Positions 11,341 to 23,362 of a stretch of DNA of 64,000 nucleotides are shown piece by piece. The stretch comes from Paramecium sonneborni. Taxonomy: Eukaryota; Ciliophora; Oligohymenophorea; Peniculida; Parameciidae. Position 1 is the first letter of the stretch. Each line of letters opens with the position of its first letter. The stretch is taken from contig CAJJDN010000005.1 in assembly GCA_905182985.1 (NCBI GenBank), positions 504,248-568,247 on the forward strand, read 5' to 3'. A program made the translations under genes and the position numbers. The notes under the pieces are model-generated. The model worked only from the letters and a program-made list of their open reading frames with translations, was not told the DNA's origin and searched no databases.

Positions 11341-11844
11341 ATGAAAAAATTACCTTATAGTTATTAGGAGCTGAATATATTTGATAACAAATACATTATC
11401 AAATAGTAATTAAGTTCAGAATCTTTTAGAATTGTTTTTCTTCCTATACATCAAATTACTAAAGAAGAGATGATGACTGTAAAATTAGAAAAAGAATAAT
11501 AACAAACATTAGATCAATAAGCTTATTATATGGTATCTAAGGAATCATTAAACTTTATTGATTTGGAAGTGAACAATACTACTATATAATGGTAATTGAA
11601 ATTCTAGACAAAGATTTAAGCTAATATGTAAAAACTTAGAAACAATTATCAATAAAAACTGGTTTACAATTATTAGAATACATTATAACAATAAAATTAG
11701 ATTTATTCATAACTAAGGAATCGTTCAAAGAGATTTCAAAATAAAAAATGTTATAATGGGTAAAATTAAATCTGTATAAACCTATTTAACTGATTCCAGT
11801 GTTTCTATTAAGATTTGTTATTAAAGAAGACATATGCATTATAG
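11341..11844 (+). pseudogene. Decayed CK1-family kinase remnant
   Basis: Pieces of a casein-kinase-1-like domain can be read in order but in different frames: an N-lobe piece starting at the ATG at 11341 (NKYIIKQQLSS), a hinge-like piece (SEQYYYIMVIEIL.DLSQYV) shifted by frame, and a catalytic-loop piece GIVQRDFKIKNVIMG in yet another frame. CK1 kinases normally show F/IHRDIKPDNFLMG here, so the His of HRD is Gln. The sequence stops before a DFG or APE block. No GT..AG introns reconcile the frame changes, and the remnant is about half a kinase domain long. I therefore read it as a pseudogene. Its ATG is only 10 bp from the divergent start of the gene on the other strand. Confidence 0.6.
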
Positions 11845-12663
11845 ATTTCTTTTTATTAATAAAATTATTTAAATTGACTTTCATTTATTTTAGTTCTTTG
11901 AATTAAAAAATATGTCACATTTAAATAAAAGACAATCTTTCAAGTTTGATTACTTGATATTAATTAATATTATTATTATGATACTTATTTTTAAATATAA
12001 TAAACATTATTATTCTGTCTAATCGGACAGTACTTATTAAATTCATCAATAGACCTTTTTGAATTAAAATCATTCAAAGAAACACATATAATTCTCAAAA
12101 AAGATATGAAATTTAAATTGGGAGAAAAATAAATTAAAATATTTTATGTATTTATCATATAGTTTTTTGTCATAAATTCTTTATTTAAAACAAATAGCCC
12201 TTACCAAAATTTAAAAAATGCATACATTAACTTAAAACATTTAGAAAAATTCACTTCCTCCTTTCTTAGAATATTCTAAATAAATTAAACAATATTAATT
12301 AGTTATTCAAAAGTATTTAACTATTAAGACTAGATTGATGATGAACAACTCAAAAAATTTATGAAAAAGTAGTGAAGACAACGACAGACAAGATAATTTA
12401 TTTTTATTTAACAGATGTAATACACAAGCTCCATCTTTTTAGAGTAGATAAACAATATTATTAGTTTTATGTTTAATGTATCATAAAAACTTAAGCATGC
12501 TAAATAATTAAATTGTTTCTTAGAAATCAAATTTGTTTTGGTTTACTTAATTAACTATTTTGAAAGATCAATTTAAAATTTTTATTAATCTTTTATTTAA
12601 TATTTATTAAAACTTGAATTATATAATTATTGATATTTTTTAAAATACATACATTTATATATT
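11845..12663. other. Intergenic, AT-rich
   Basis: About 820 bp between the kinase remnant and the stop of the USP-like gene. No coherent frame, RNA gene or repeat recognised; it may contain further decayed sequence. Confidence 0.45.
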
Positions 12664-14620
12664 TCAATCAATTTTCTCATATAATAATTTTGTAACTTTT
12701 AAATTTGGTTTCAATACTTCTAATTATTGGTATCCTTCTTTATTAAATAAAATCCATTAGTCTTTTAACCTACAATAGCTTTAATAGTTAAAACGATCAA
12801 TCTTTTCTATTAAACCACATAGTTTATATTTATGTATTTATTGTGGATAAAATAGCAAATTAGAAACAATTTGATCTTAATTGATATTTAAAATTAGAAA
12901 TTCTTCATCTTTTGTTTAAAAATCAAAATAATCCTCTAAATTATATTTATTTATGATTTCAGGTTTTTAACTTTCAATTTAAATTGGTTAGTTGTAAATT
13001 GCATACACAACAATCTTATTAACTTTGAGATTCATCTTTTAATCAATAAATTTAACGATACAATTATTACATAATTTGAGATCACAAAAAGAACATTTTT
13101 CATTGATTTATTAATTAGTTTAGAAGATTAATTCATACTTTTTATTAAAAATAGTTTCTTTATAAGCTGATAAACTTGTCTCTTCAAAAAGATTTGCAAT
13201 TGCTAAATGTAAATCAAAATATTTAGCTTATTTATTTATATAAAATTTTCGAATCGCATCAAAATTTTTGTAAGATTACAAAATACCTACTTTTTCAGCA
13301 AAACATCTATGAATAATTACTTCCAATTCTTCTTCAAATTATTCTCGTTTAGTCAAATGATATTTATAATTTTTTGGTAACTAATACAATAGCATATCAC
13401 AATTTACTAAAGATATTAAATATATTTTACTTTCTTCTGTATAATAATTATTACTACATTCAAAAAGAAATCTTTATTATGGTAATAATTTCTCAGCTAA
13501 TTACTTTACAGTCATTTTATGATCAAATAAAACAGTTAATGGTTTTCCATTAACATATACAGTATCATATCTACTCTCAGTAATGGTTACTGAGTGTTCA
13601 TTCAATAATTCTATATCTTTTTATTCATAACATAAAATATCTTAACTTCCATAATATGATTCTTCAATTATTTCGTTTAAGTTGTAATATTTTTAATAAT
13701 TAACTTTAATAAAATTTCTAATCTTATCATTACATTCGTAAGTTTTGAGTAGGCAATTTATTAAAGATTATTATGATTCATATAATGAAAATCCCTTTTT
13801 TGAAATCTCACTCTCTTCAAAATTAATATAAATTCTTTGTTCTATAGTATTGTCATCCTATTTAAAATAAAAATTTTTATTTAGAATTTGAATGTCTAAT
13901 ATTAAAAATTATCCATTTTTTAAAGAACATAAGTCTTATTTACATTCTTCTATTTACAATTAATTCTCTTGAAGCATTTAAATAAAACTTTTGAATTCCT
14001 TTGGTTCATTTTTTATGATATAAAATTTGATAAAATTTTTAGAAGGCACTTAAATTGATAATTGTTAGTTTAAGAGTTTTTCAAATGTTTCAATCGTATA
14101 TTGCATTGTCCAATCTCTTGAAAATTATTAAACTCCTTCAATTATATTAGTAACACCTTCATATAATGGTACTAATTAAATTTTTAGTTGTTTATTAATT
14201 AAAGTTCCATCTTTATATAAAACCAAAAATGTAAAATATTCTTAAGGAATTTGTTTGAAATTTTAAATTGCTGTAATTAATTGTTGCCATAATTCTTGAG
14301 GTATAGAGATGTAATCTTGATTTAATTTTAATTTTTCGTTTAAAAAACAATTATATTATGGATCATCATATCTAAATGTTTAATTACAATTTACTATAAA
14401 ATATTTGAGAAATAATCGTCTACTAAGTCTAAATTTAAAATAGGAATTGTATTGAGTTTATCAATGTCTTTTGATTAGATTATAGTTCTTAATTTATTTA
14501 ACCATCTAAGTTAATTTAATTATGATAATACCTAATAGATATCAAATTATAAGTAGAATTATCTTGTAATTGATCTGAAAGTACGTAAGATTTAGATGCA
14601 AATTCGATAAGAGGTTCCAT
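12664..14620 (-). CDS. DUSP/USP-type protein, probably a catalytically inactive deubiquitinase
   Basis: About 635 residues in three exons; introns 14506-14531 (26 nt) and 14372-14394 (23 nt). The first ~120 residues resemble the DUSP domain of ubiquitin-specific proteases: WLNKLRT near the start, then PQYNCFLNEKLKLNQDYISI and PQELWQQL, like the family's DYVLVPEEAW. The C-terminal region resembles the last USP box: CSFCDLKLCNNC recalls the zinc-finger part, and YKLCGLIEKIDRFNYQSYCRLKD..W aligns with YxLxAVxxHxGxxxxGHYxAY..W. At the active-site His position the motif reads NYQSY, not GHYxAY, and no GLxNLGNTCFxN catalytic Cys box is visible. I infer a pseudo-enzyme or a very divergent member. 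Family assignment rests on motif reading only. Confidence 0.6.
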
Positions 14621-14709
14621 TAAATTTATTCAATAAATATATAACACTTAAAATAAAATAAATGAATTAAAACTTGATTCTGATAAATACTTTATACATG
14701 ATAAATAAA

Positions 14710-15880
14710 TCATTAAATATTTTTTTTAAGTTTAAGCTTTTAAATTTCTTGATTAGAATTGATAGTTTATTCATTATTAAGTAATTTAACTTGATTTATT
14801 TCTTCGAAAATTAAAAAATAAATTTGAGTTAAAGTAATTTTTTCATCTTTTTCAAAATCACATTCTAAGAGCCCATTGAATGTAGTTTCTTCTTCTTTAT
14901 TTCTAATGGTATCAAAAAATGGATGTTCTAAACACTAAGATAAGTAAATAATTACTTATTAGATAGTAATTCTATTTTTAGGATTCATTTATAACATTTT
15001 ATCTAATAAGTCTCTAGCTTTAGCATCAGGATAAGGAACACTTTTGGAAGCAGATTATAAAGTTTTAGGAGGAAGTTTATCAATGAATGCTAAAGCATTT
15101 GCATTAGTAACAAAAGATTATAATTCTTTTTCTGATGGTTTACCTAGAATATCAAAAATAAGTTTGATCATTTATAAGTAATTAGGAGCATGAAATAAAA
15201 TTCTTCTACTCATTAATTCTGCAAATGTACAACCTAATGCCCATACATCAACAGGTTTAGAATAATGAGAACTAGACAACATAATTTCAGGAGCTCTGTA
15301 AAAACGAGTGACTACATATTCTGTCATATTATCTTCTTATTATTATTCTTCATTTTCATCAAATTTACGAGCAAAACCAAAATCACAATAACATACTTCA
15401 CATCTCTCATTTGCTAAAATATTTCTTGGTTTAATATCTCTATGAATAGAATTTGATGAATGTAAATAATGTAAACCTTTACATAATTAATACATTATAA
15501 ATGAAACATGTTCTACACTTAATTCTTAATGACCAGCAATCACTTTTCCCAAATCTGTAGGATAGAATTAACTTACTATATATATTTCAGAATTAACTGA
15601 ATCATACAATAAATCATATATTTTCAATATATTAGGATGATCCATTTATCTTTGAATTAGTATTTCTCTTAATATTCTTTTAGCATCTATCACGTCTTCA
15701 ATTTAATTTAATTTCTTAATCGCAACCTGATCTCAATTTATTACTTTATACCTTTCGAGATTGATGCTTAATATCATATGCAAGGACAACAGAACCATAT
15801 GTACCTGATCCAATCAATTTTATTATTTAATAACGATCTCCACAATTGAATTCTATTCCTCCAAATTTATTTTATTTCAT
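14710..15880 (-). CDS. MAP kinase (TEY activation motif)
   Basis: A Ser/Thr kinase of the CMGC/MAPK family, about 381 residues, two exons; intron 15727-15751 (25 nt, ends CAG). Motifs in order: GSGTYGSVV loop, VAIKKL with the ATP-site Lys, [10 protein letters not shown] catalytic loop, DFGFARKF, then an activation segment ending [14 protein letters not shown] with the dual-phosphorylation site TEY, and [12 protein letters not shown]. All catalytic residues are present. TEY is the ERK-type motif. The loop between DFG and TEY carries a short acidic Gln/Glu insertion. The end is extended by ~60 residues beyond the kinase fold. It lies 89 bp downstream of the start of the USP-like gene, on the same strand. 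Confidence 0.9.
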
Positions 15881-17159
15881 TAGATTTAATTAAAAAGTAA
15901 TTATAAAATTAAATGTTCCGAATTCCAATTTTTAAACTAAATCAAAATGCATATTAATCTATTCAATTCAAATCTTTATGATGTTTATTAAAGTTTACTC
16001 ACTCTATATTCAAATTTATTTATAATTTTTAACTAAATAATTTCACTAATCAAAACTAATCTAGAAATTAATAGAAATTATACATAAAATTAGTCAAATA
16101 CCTAAAGAAAATTATCTTTATATAAATTCAAAAATCCACTTTAATCTAACCAAATTCTTAACTAGTATATTTTTATTCTATCAACAAAAATCTGGATGAT
16201 TTCTATTCAACCTTTTTGCTTTTACATCTTTTAATAATCCCAAATTAGCTTTCCTTTTCAAATTATATTTATAAAAATTATTATGATCATCTTAGTCAAT
16301 AATTTAGAAACTCTATTTAATCAAATATATTCAGATTATTATAATATCCATATTGAATAAAAGAAAATGTTAATTGGGCATTTTGAGTTTAAGTCTACCC
16401 AAATTTATTGAATTAATGACTTATGTTAATACATATCTTTATAAATAAGGTAATGTTTTGTTTTCTTATTTTAGAGCTAATAAAAATGGATGATGTTCAA
16501 ATAATAAATATTATTAGTTCTTTGAACAAATCTCAAAGTTTTTAAGTATTTTAAACAAAAATAATTAAAATGTTTATCATTTTTTTCATAATTTTAATCC
16601 AATTTATTTATTTAATAATTTACATTAAAATATTGCTAGAGATATATAAATTTCAGGCATATAAAAAATTAGAAAGTCAAAGAAAAAGAAATAACAGTTT
16701 ATAACTTCATATTAAGTAGAAATTTGACTTTAAAAATATAATAATGAAGAACAAAACATATTCTAACTGTGATAAAAAAATTAAATTACAAAAATTTAAT
16801 ATTGATATTAAACAAGGAAAATTTAAATATTTTAGCAATTTTTAAAATTAAAGAGTTCAAATAAATATACTCATGAAATCAAATCTATTTATAGATACAA
16901 AATAGTAAAAACTAAAAATTAAAAAATGAGTGTTTTAAAATATAGACAAAAATCTAAAGATCAAAATATTGAAATTCTATGTGAAATGATTTAGTTAATT
17001 AAATGTAAAATACTAACAAAAAAACATTCTTATAAAACAATCAATTTTTCTAAAAAAATTATGGTTAAGATAAAATACACATTCTTAAAGTCCATAAAAT
17101 ATCGAATTATTTTAATTTATAATCAAATAATTTTATAAGGTTGATATTCAAAATATGCA
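15881..17159. other. Long AT-rich gene-poor stretch
   Basis: About 1.28 kb upstream of the MAP kinase and downstream of the LC8-like gene. I found no coherent reading frame with protein character; runs of A/T dominate. It may hold decayed genes that I could not reconstruct. Confidence 0.4.
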
Positions 17160-17562
17160 TCATGATTTGAACACTAGACAAGCCAAATTACCATTATAGA
17201 ACATAAATAGTCTTGTATTGTTTTAAACTGTAACATCATAAGCGTATCCCTCACCTTTATTTGATAAAATTTCAGATTACCTATAATAACTTGCCAAGTT
17301 GGACCATATTTCTTTTCAAGTGCTTCTTTAATGGTTTTACATGCATTCTTAAATAAAATGAATAATTAATATACTTCGATAGATAAAACTGGAGATGAGT
17401 TATTTTCTATTCCTGAAACTATCGAATCTTAAACTTCTGAAAGCATATCAGGACTCATATCTGTATCCTTTATTTCATAATAAATGTTACTTTTATGATG
17501 GCTGTTCCAAGCATTTCCTTTTTTAATTAAACAAGGTCTTATGTCTCTTTCTTTTCTTCCAT
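17160..17562 (-). CDS. LC8-like dynein light chain
   Basis: A small dynein light chain of the LC8/DYNLL family, about 117 residues, three exons; introns 17468-17490 (23 nt) and 17255-17280 (26 nt), both ending AAG. LC8 landmarks: AIIKDTDMSPDML near the start (family AVIKNADMSEEM), FKNACKTIKEALEKKYGPTWQVIIG (family IKKEFDKKYNPTWHCIVG), and YAYDVTVQNNTRLFMFYNGNLACLVFKS (family ..[21 protein letters not shown]). It carries ~18 extra N-terminal residues and a short insertion before the helix. LC8 proteins serve dynein and axonemal complexes and act as dimerisation hubs; this divergent copy is probably one of several paralogs. The start at 17562 is fixed by the first intron, whose removal restores the AIIKDTDM motif. 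Confidence 0.85.
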
Positions 17563-17601
17563 AATATATTATCAGATTAAAATATATAAATATATACAGA
17601 A

Positions 17602-18730
17602 TCAGAATTAAACGTTGCAGATTAAATTTTATCTAAGTCTTTTATTAATTTTGTTAGGTTTAATTTAATCAAACAACTCGATCACTTATTTAATGTTTTA
17701 ATCCTTTCTTATTTCATCTGCACAAATAAAAAGGAATTTTTCAAGATAATTATTGGATTTTCAATCTCTAATTAATTGAAGTCTCCAAATCAAATAATTC
17801 AAACTTCCATTATAATCAGATTCATGATCCTTAAATGATAGAATCATAAACTATATATCAAACAGTAATAAAAATGAAACCATCCCTTAATTCTATATAC
17901 AAAAATTAGCAAGTTCAAATATGCTATTATATTTGAATTCTAATGAATTTATATTGATAAATTTCCAAAATATAAATTTTATATTTTGTTCTTTTGTTAT
18001 TTAAATTTCTATACTTTTTAATTCCTAACATTCATTTGCCCATGTTTTAACATTTCAAATAAATGCTTTTTTTCTTACATTTAAAATCATTGCCCCTTTT
18101 CTATTCTTAACAACTGTTGAATTATATTAATTGATCAATTTTTGCATATCTACATATCACATACAATTTAATTTTGAAGCTATTTATTTGCAAGATTCAT
18201 AAGTTTGACCTTAAACAAATTATTCTCAAAATAGTTTATAGCATTTTTATCAGGATAATAATAGTTATGATATCCTTATGAAATTATATCCTATAAATGC
18301 CAATTCAAGAAAAACTAAAATATTAATTTCATTTTTTGATGAATATTTTATAAGGATACATTTATTCAATTAGTATTTGATTATAAATTGTAGTTAATGT
18401 TAATTTATCCAATCAAAATTTTTCACTTAGATTTTTTAATTCATCCACTAGATTTTTGTTATATTTGTTATTATAAAATAAATATATTACTCAAAAATTC
18501 TTCTAGAACTTATTAAAATGATATTTATTTTTAGATTTCAGATAATTTGTTATAATTATTTAAATTTCAGAATGCATTGGTAAAAATTGATCTTTTATTT
18601 TAATATTAATATATGATGAATCTCACTTGAAGAAAAATCAGATTTATTTCATTTCTAATGATGTGCAGTTTATGAATATTTATTTATTGCATATGAATAC
18701 TAATATTGTGAATTTCTCTTAACATTAAGT
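17602..18730 (-). pseudogene. Possible decayed gene
   Basis: The minus strand shows protein-like stretches (for example VKNRKGAMILNVRKKAF and ADEIRKDQNIKQVIELFDQ) that share a frame over several hundred bases but are broken by at least two in-frame TGA codons that no plausible intron removes. Further upstream pieces are in other frames. This looks like an eroded gene of unknown family lying between the LC8-like gene and the gene starting at 18959. Weak call; chance open frames are long in a one-stop code. Confidence 0.28.
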
Positions 18731-18958
18731 CATTTTTTCAATTTTATTTTGTTGATTTAAAAAATTATTTAATAGCAATTTTTATTTTTTAACTCTTTTC
18801 TATTTTTATGATTTTAGATTTTCTTGAAAGTATTTATATTCTTAATCATTCAAAAAAACAAATAAGATTTAGATTTACTAAAAAAAAAAGGTTAAGCTTT
18901 AATTTTCAGAAATAATAAAGAAAATTTTTAATATTAATATTATTAAGATATATTGAAA

Positions 18959-19372
18959 ATGATTTGTTGTAGCAGTAAAAAGAGTTAATATTAAACCTAA
19001 GAAAAAACGAAAAAGAGAAATAAAATACTCGCTGTACAAGATTTTTATTTTATTTGATAGGAATTTATAGATGAGATAAACAACGAAGCTATGACTCTAT
19101 ACTAATCACCAAACTAACAAAATCTTTCTAACATGTTTTAATATTCTGAAGAACCTTAAACAATTAAGTATAAAGATCTAAATAAATATTATAGATCAGG
19201 CTCAAATACAAAATTTCCAAGATCAGTTGAACGATTAGCTAGTCCTATTCCAAGAATCATACCAAGAAAAACTTCATTTAATATCTTTAAAAGTGCAAAG
19301 ACAAACCCAAATACATAGTTTTTATCAACGAAAAAAGGTTTCACATTATTAGTGACAAAAAAAAATTTATGA
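18959..19372 (+). CDS. Small possible acylated protein of unknown function
   Basis: About 128 residues in two exons; intron 19034-19060 (27 nt, GTACAA..ATAG). The start MICCSSKKS resembles a palmitoylation-type N-terminus. The body is Ser/Asn/Lys-rich with basic Arg-Pro segments (RSVERLASPIPRIIPRK), suggesting a disordered, peripheral membrane protein. No family recognised. Without removing the intron the frame would still be open (27 is a multiple of three), so the intron is inferred from its consensus ends only. Confidence 0.5.
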
Positions 19373-20220
19373 TGGTTTTCTCCTTATAATTGCTACTCAA
19401 AATTTCTTTTTATTTTTTCAAAAACTTTAGCATTAACATCAGATTAGGTGTTGAATGGAATATTTAATAAATTAATTTCAATTTTTTAATTGAATTATAT
19501 CTAAAGAAAAATAAATTTCAATACTTGTAAGATTATGAAAAAGGATTCTTAAAAATAGAAATTTTCTATTTTACCTATCAAATAGTTTAAATAAATTCAT
19601 TTTATATAGTTTTAGTTTATATTATAAAATACAATGTAAAACGAATTATTAAAAATTCATTGATGATGATCAAGTCAAAGTATTCAATTATTTACTATAG
19701 TAATTCTTTATCCAAAACTTTGTGAATCTCTGTTTCTAAAATATCTTTTCTTTTTTTCTAAATTATTTATTAAACAATTTAATCATCTTAATATAGCTAA
19801 TATATCTTTTATTCAATTAATTAACATCAAAAATAAAATAACTAATCAATCCTTTAAACAATTTCTTGTGCTTATTCATTACTTTTAATTAAATTAGTAG
19901 TTTATGTATATGAATTTGGATACTTATAAATTAAAATGATTTTGTAATAAGAAATTTTAATTATTAATAACTCTCGATTAAAAAGCTTTGAGTTTATTTT
20001 TTTTATAATTATTTAAAATGTCAAATTTCTTGCTATGAATATGCAAACCGAAAAAAAATATAAAATTATATGAATTTTTGAAAAATATTAGACTATTCAT
20101 TATTATTCAAACTAAACCTAAAGAGAATGTAAAATAATAATAGCTTCAAAAGATTTTGACCAAAGAATATTAGGTGAAATTCAATCTTATTATTAAATTT
20201 ATTATCTTGATGGTTCTACC
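19373..20220. other. AT-rich, no gene supported
   Basis: About 850 bp of AT-rich sequence before the first repeated block. No frame, RNA or repeat that I can support. Confidence 0.4.
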
Positions 20221-20242
20221 TAATATCTGCTATATTGCAAAA

Positions 20243-20662
20243 TTTGATTCTCAACTTTAATTATTAAAATTTCTTTATGAATGTTGATTAATATCTGTAT
20301 AGATTAAATGATTAGATCTATTAGCCAAATTTTCCAATTAATTAGATAATAAAATTATTATATTTTACTTCTATCAAATTAATGTAATTTAGATACATAA
20401 AGCTTCAAAAAGAGCTTAATAATAAAGGTGATTTTATATTTAAAAGCTTAAATTGTTGAAAGACAGATTTTTAAATATTTAGTATTTAAATGATTAATTT
20501 AACCTTAGTAAGATGGAATTTTCAATAAATTAAAAAGATTAGTTTTTTGCTGTAGATTATTTAATTTATATAAATTAAATTAAATAAATAAAGGAATTTT
20601 TAAAATTAGTATAAATATAGATATTAGATTAAATTAAATAGAAAAAGTTCTTGAAATTGTGA
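20243..20662 (+). pseudogene. Possible coding remnant
   Basis: A plus-strand frame reads FDSQLQLLKFLYEC, LDLLAKFSNQLDNKIIIFYFYQINVIQIH and IKEFLKLVQIQILDQI before a TGA, but three further TGA codons fall inside. The composition is protein-like and helical, yet no clean introns remove the stops. A decayed gene is the simplest reading; it is also present in the duplicate block at +1330. Low confidence. Confidence 0.22.
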
Positions 20663-20790
20663 TAAACCTTTGTTTTATAATTTTTTTACATATTAAAGTA
20701 AAAAAGAGAGCTACTTATTTTATAGAATGAAAATGAAAAATGTTATTTATGAATTGTGATGCTACTTATAATATAAAATTATTTTTTAAA

Positions 20791-21336
20791 ATGAATGAAT
20801 AAAAAAAAAGGATGGAAAAATAAAAAAATAACAGATGTAGATTATTACACAAAGTTTATGCTTTAAAACAGGAAGCACCCTTTTTTAATATTAGTTTCAA
20901 AACTAGAGTTTAAAATATGATAAAGCAAATTCAAAGTTTTTAAAATGAAAGAAGACGCTGTAAAAGTGAATTCGAAAATTAATTTCCCTAAATTTTAAGG
21001 TTGAATCCAGTCTCTAAGCCTTAAAATGTAGCACCAACAAATTTAAGATTAAATACAATTCGTACAACTTCAAGATAAAGCAATTTTATCATAGATGGGG
21101 CTAATTAAAAAGGGAAATAACCTAAATAAGCAAGCTTAGATTAAAATCGTAGGTTTTCATCAGACCCTTTAAGATTTAATTCTAAGATTAAAACTTAAAT
21201 ATAAACATTTATACTCAAAGATACTATTCCAATTAAAGATCGACAGATGAAAATTGAGAAGTAGACATAATTAGAATATAATTTATTCGAGAATATATCA
21301 AGTTGGTCAAGAAAGACTTCTGAAAGCATTTTATGA
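20791..21336 (+). CDS. Basic protein of unknown function (first copy)
   Basis: An uninterrupted 181-residue frame ending in TGA. The protein is strongly basic and Ser/Asn/Gln-rich: an N-terminal Lys/Arg stretch (MNEQKKRMEKQKNNR), Cys/Arg patches (NERRRCKSEF), TTSRQSN and SSDPLRF, and a helical end with KIEKQTQLEYNLFENISSW. No domain recognised. Because the block is exactly repeated around the N at 21550, the genome probably contains this gene once. Confidence 0.55.
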
Positions 21337-22120
21337 TTTCTTATACATTCTTTTTCTTTTTTATTGATAAGAAAAGTATGAATTGATTAATTTTATCTAA
21401 TAATTAAAAATACTTCATTTATATATTTGATACAAAATTGTTAATATTTTTAATACACTGAAGAGTCAAAAAAGATTCAAAAATCAATACAATATGAAAT
21501 ATTTAAAGTTGAAAATTTAGAGTATCAATAAGATTAAGAAATACTTTTTNTAATATCTGCTATATTGCAAAATTTGATTCTCAACTTTAATTATTAAAAT
21601 TTCTTTATGAATGTTGATTAATATCTGTATAGATTAAATGATTAGATCTATTAGCCAAATTTTCCAATTAATTAGATAATAAAATTATTATATTTTACTT
21701 CTATCAAATTAATGTAATTTAGATACATAAAGCTTCAAAAAGAGCTTAATAATAAAGGTGATTTTATATTTAAAAGCTTAAATTGTTGAAAGACAGATTT
21801 TTAAATATTTAGTATTTAAATGATTAATTTAACCTTAGTAAGATGGAATTTTCAATAAATTAAAAAGATTAGTTTTTTGCTGTAGATTATTTAATTTATA
21901 TAAATTAAATTAAATAAATAAAGGAATTTTTAAAATTAGTATAAATATAGATATTAGATTAAATTAAATAGAAAAAGTTCTTGAAATTGTGATAAACCTT
22001 TGTTTTATAATTTTTTTACATATTAAAGTAAAAAAGAGAGCTACTTATTTTATAGAATGAAAATGAAAAATGTTATTTATGAATTGTGATGCTACTTATA
22101 ATATAAAATTATTTTTTAAA

Positions 22121-22666
22121 ATGAATGAATAAAAAAAAAGGATGGAAAAATAAAAAAATAACAGATGTAGATTATTACACAAAGTTTATGCTTTAAAACA
22201 GGAAGCACCCTTTTTTAATATTAGTTTCAAAACTAGAGTTTAAAATATGATAAAGCAAATTCAAAGTTTTTAAAATGAAAGAAGACGCTGTAAAAGTGAA
22301 TTCGAAAATTAATTTCCCTAAATTTTAAGGTTGAATCCAGTCTCTAAGCCTTAAAATGTAGCACCAACAAATTTAAGATTAAATACAATTCGTACAACTT
22401 CAAGATAAAGCAATTTTATCATAGATGGGGCTAATTAAAAAGGGAAATAACCTAAATAAGCAAGCTTAGATTAAAATCGTAGGTTTTCATCAGACCCTTT
22501 AAGATTTAATTCTAAGATTAAAACTTAAATATAAACATTTATACTCAAAGATACTATTCCAATTAAAGATCGACAGATGAAAATTGAGAAGTAGACATAA
22601 TTAGAATATAATTTATTCGAGAATATATCAAGTTGGTCAAGAAAGACTTCTGAAAGCATTTTATGA
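22121..22666 (+). CDS. Same basic protein, duplicate copy across the N junction
   Basis: Identical reading frame to 20791-21336, displaced by 1330 bp. Most likely the same locus represented twice by the unmerged contig ends rather than a paralog. Confidence 0.5.
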
Positions 22667-23058
22667 TTTCTTATACATTCTTTTTCTTTTTTATTGATAA
22701 GAAAAGTATGAATTGATTAATTTTATCTAATAATTAAAAATACTTCATTTATATATTTGATACAAAATTGTTAATATTTTTAATACACTGAAGAGTCAAA
22801 AAAGATTCAAAAATCAATACAATATGAAATATTTAAAGTTGAAAATTTAGAGTATCAATAAGATTAAGAAATACTTTTTTGAAGTTATTTTATAATAATG
22901 ATTTGTAGTAATAACATCTTTTTATTCAGGAAAAAATTAGTTAAACCCAAATATTTAGGCAAAAATGAATATTGAAAGAAAAAGTTTTCAGTATAAAGAA
23001 ATTAAAGTTTGCTATTTAATTAACTTATTTGTTTGAATAATTTACTGTATTGTATTAA
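22667..23058. other. AT-rich intergenic
   Basis: About 390 bp between the unknown basic-protein gene and the stop of the eS30 gene. Nothing recognised. Confidence 0.45.
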
Positions 23059-23362
23059 TCATTTGGGTGCGTCCTTCTTTCTTTATCTTCTTTATTCAAC
23101 TTATTTCTTTCTTTCTTCTTCAATTAATTCTTTTCTTCCTGCATGCCAATTTGGTCCTTTTCTCTTTTATTAAGGTCCTGTTCCAGCAACAGCTGTTCCA
23201 AATCTAATGTATTAATATTTATATCAAAAACCTTCTATTAAAGCAAATTCTTTTATAAGCTCTACCTTTTGGAATTTTGTGTCTTCTGACTTACTTTTCA
23301 ACTTTTGGTGTTTGTTTTCTGACTTTACCTGCTTTGGCTAAGGTTCCGTGAAGTTTTCCCAT
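23059..23362 (-). CDS. RPS30: Ribosomal protein eS30
   Basis: Small-subunit ribosomal protein eS30 (FAU C-terminal product in animals), about 91 residues in two exons; intron 23204-23231 (28 nt). The N-terminal half is typical: MGKLHGTLAKAGKVRKQTPKVEKQ, then RRHKIPKGRAYKR and FNRRFGTAVAGTGPQ. Splicing restores the conserved NRRF motif, which supports the intron. In animals eS30 is made as a fusion to the ubiquitin-like FUBI; here the frame begins directly at MGKLHG, so there is no fusion, as in yeast. The C-terminus is extended by ~35 charged residues (KRKGPNWHAGRKELIEEERKK...), longer than the usual GKKKGPN tail. Confidence 0.92.

Larger units (their letters stand above)
20221..22879 (+). 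repeat. Exact ~1.33-kb direct repeat flanking a single N (likely unmerged contig ends)
   Basis: The block 20221-21549 reappears at 21551-22879, offset 1330, with no difference seen, and the two copies abut a single N at 21550. The repeat boundaries coincide exactly with the N. This is what is expected when two overlapping contig ends are joined by a placeholder instead of being merged. A real tandem duplication is possible but would not be expected to break precisely at a gap. All features inside are therefore listed once as real and once as duplicate. Confidence 0.9.
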
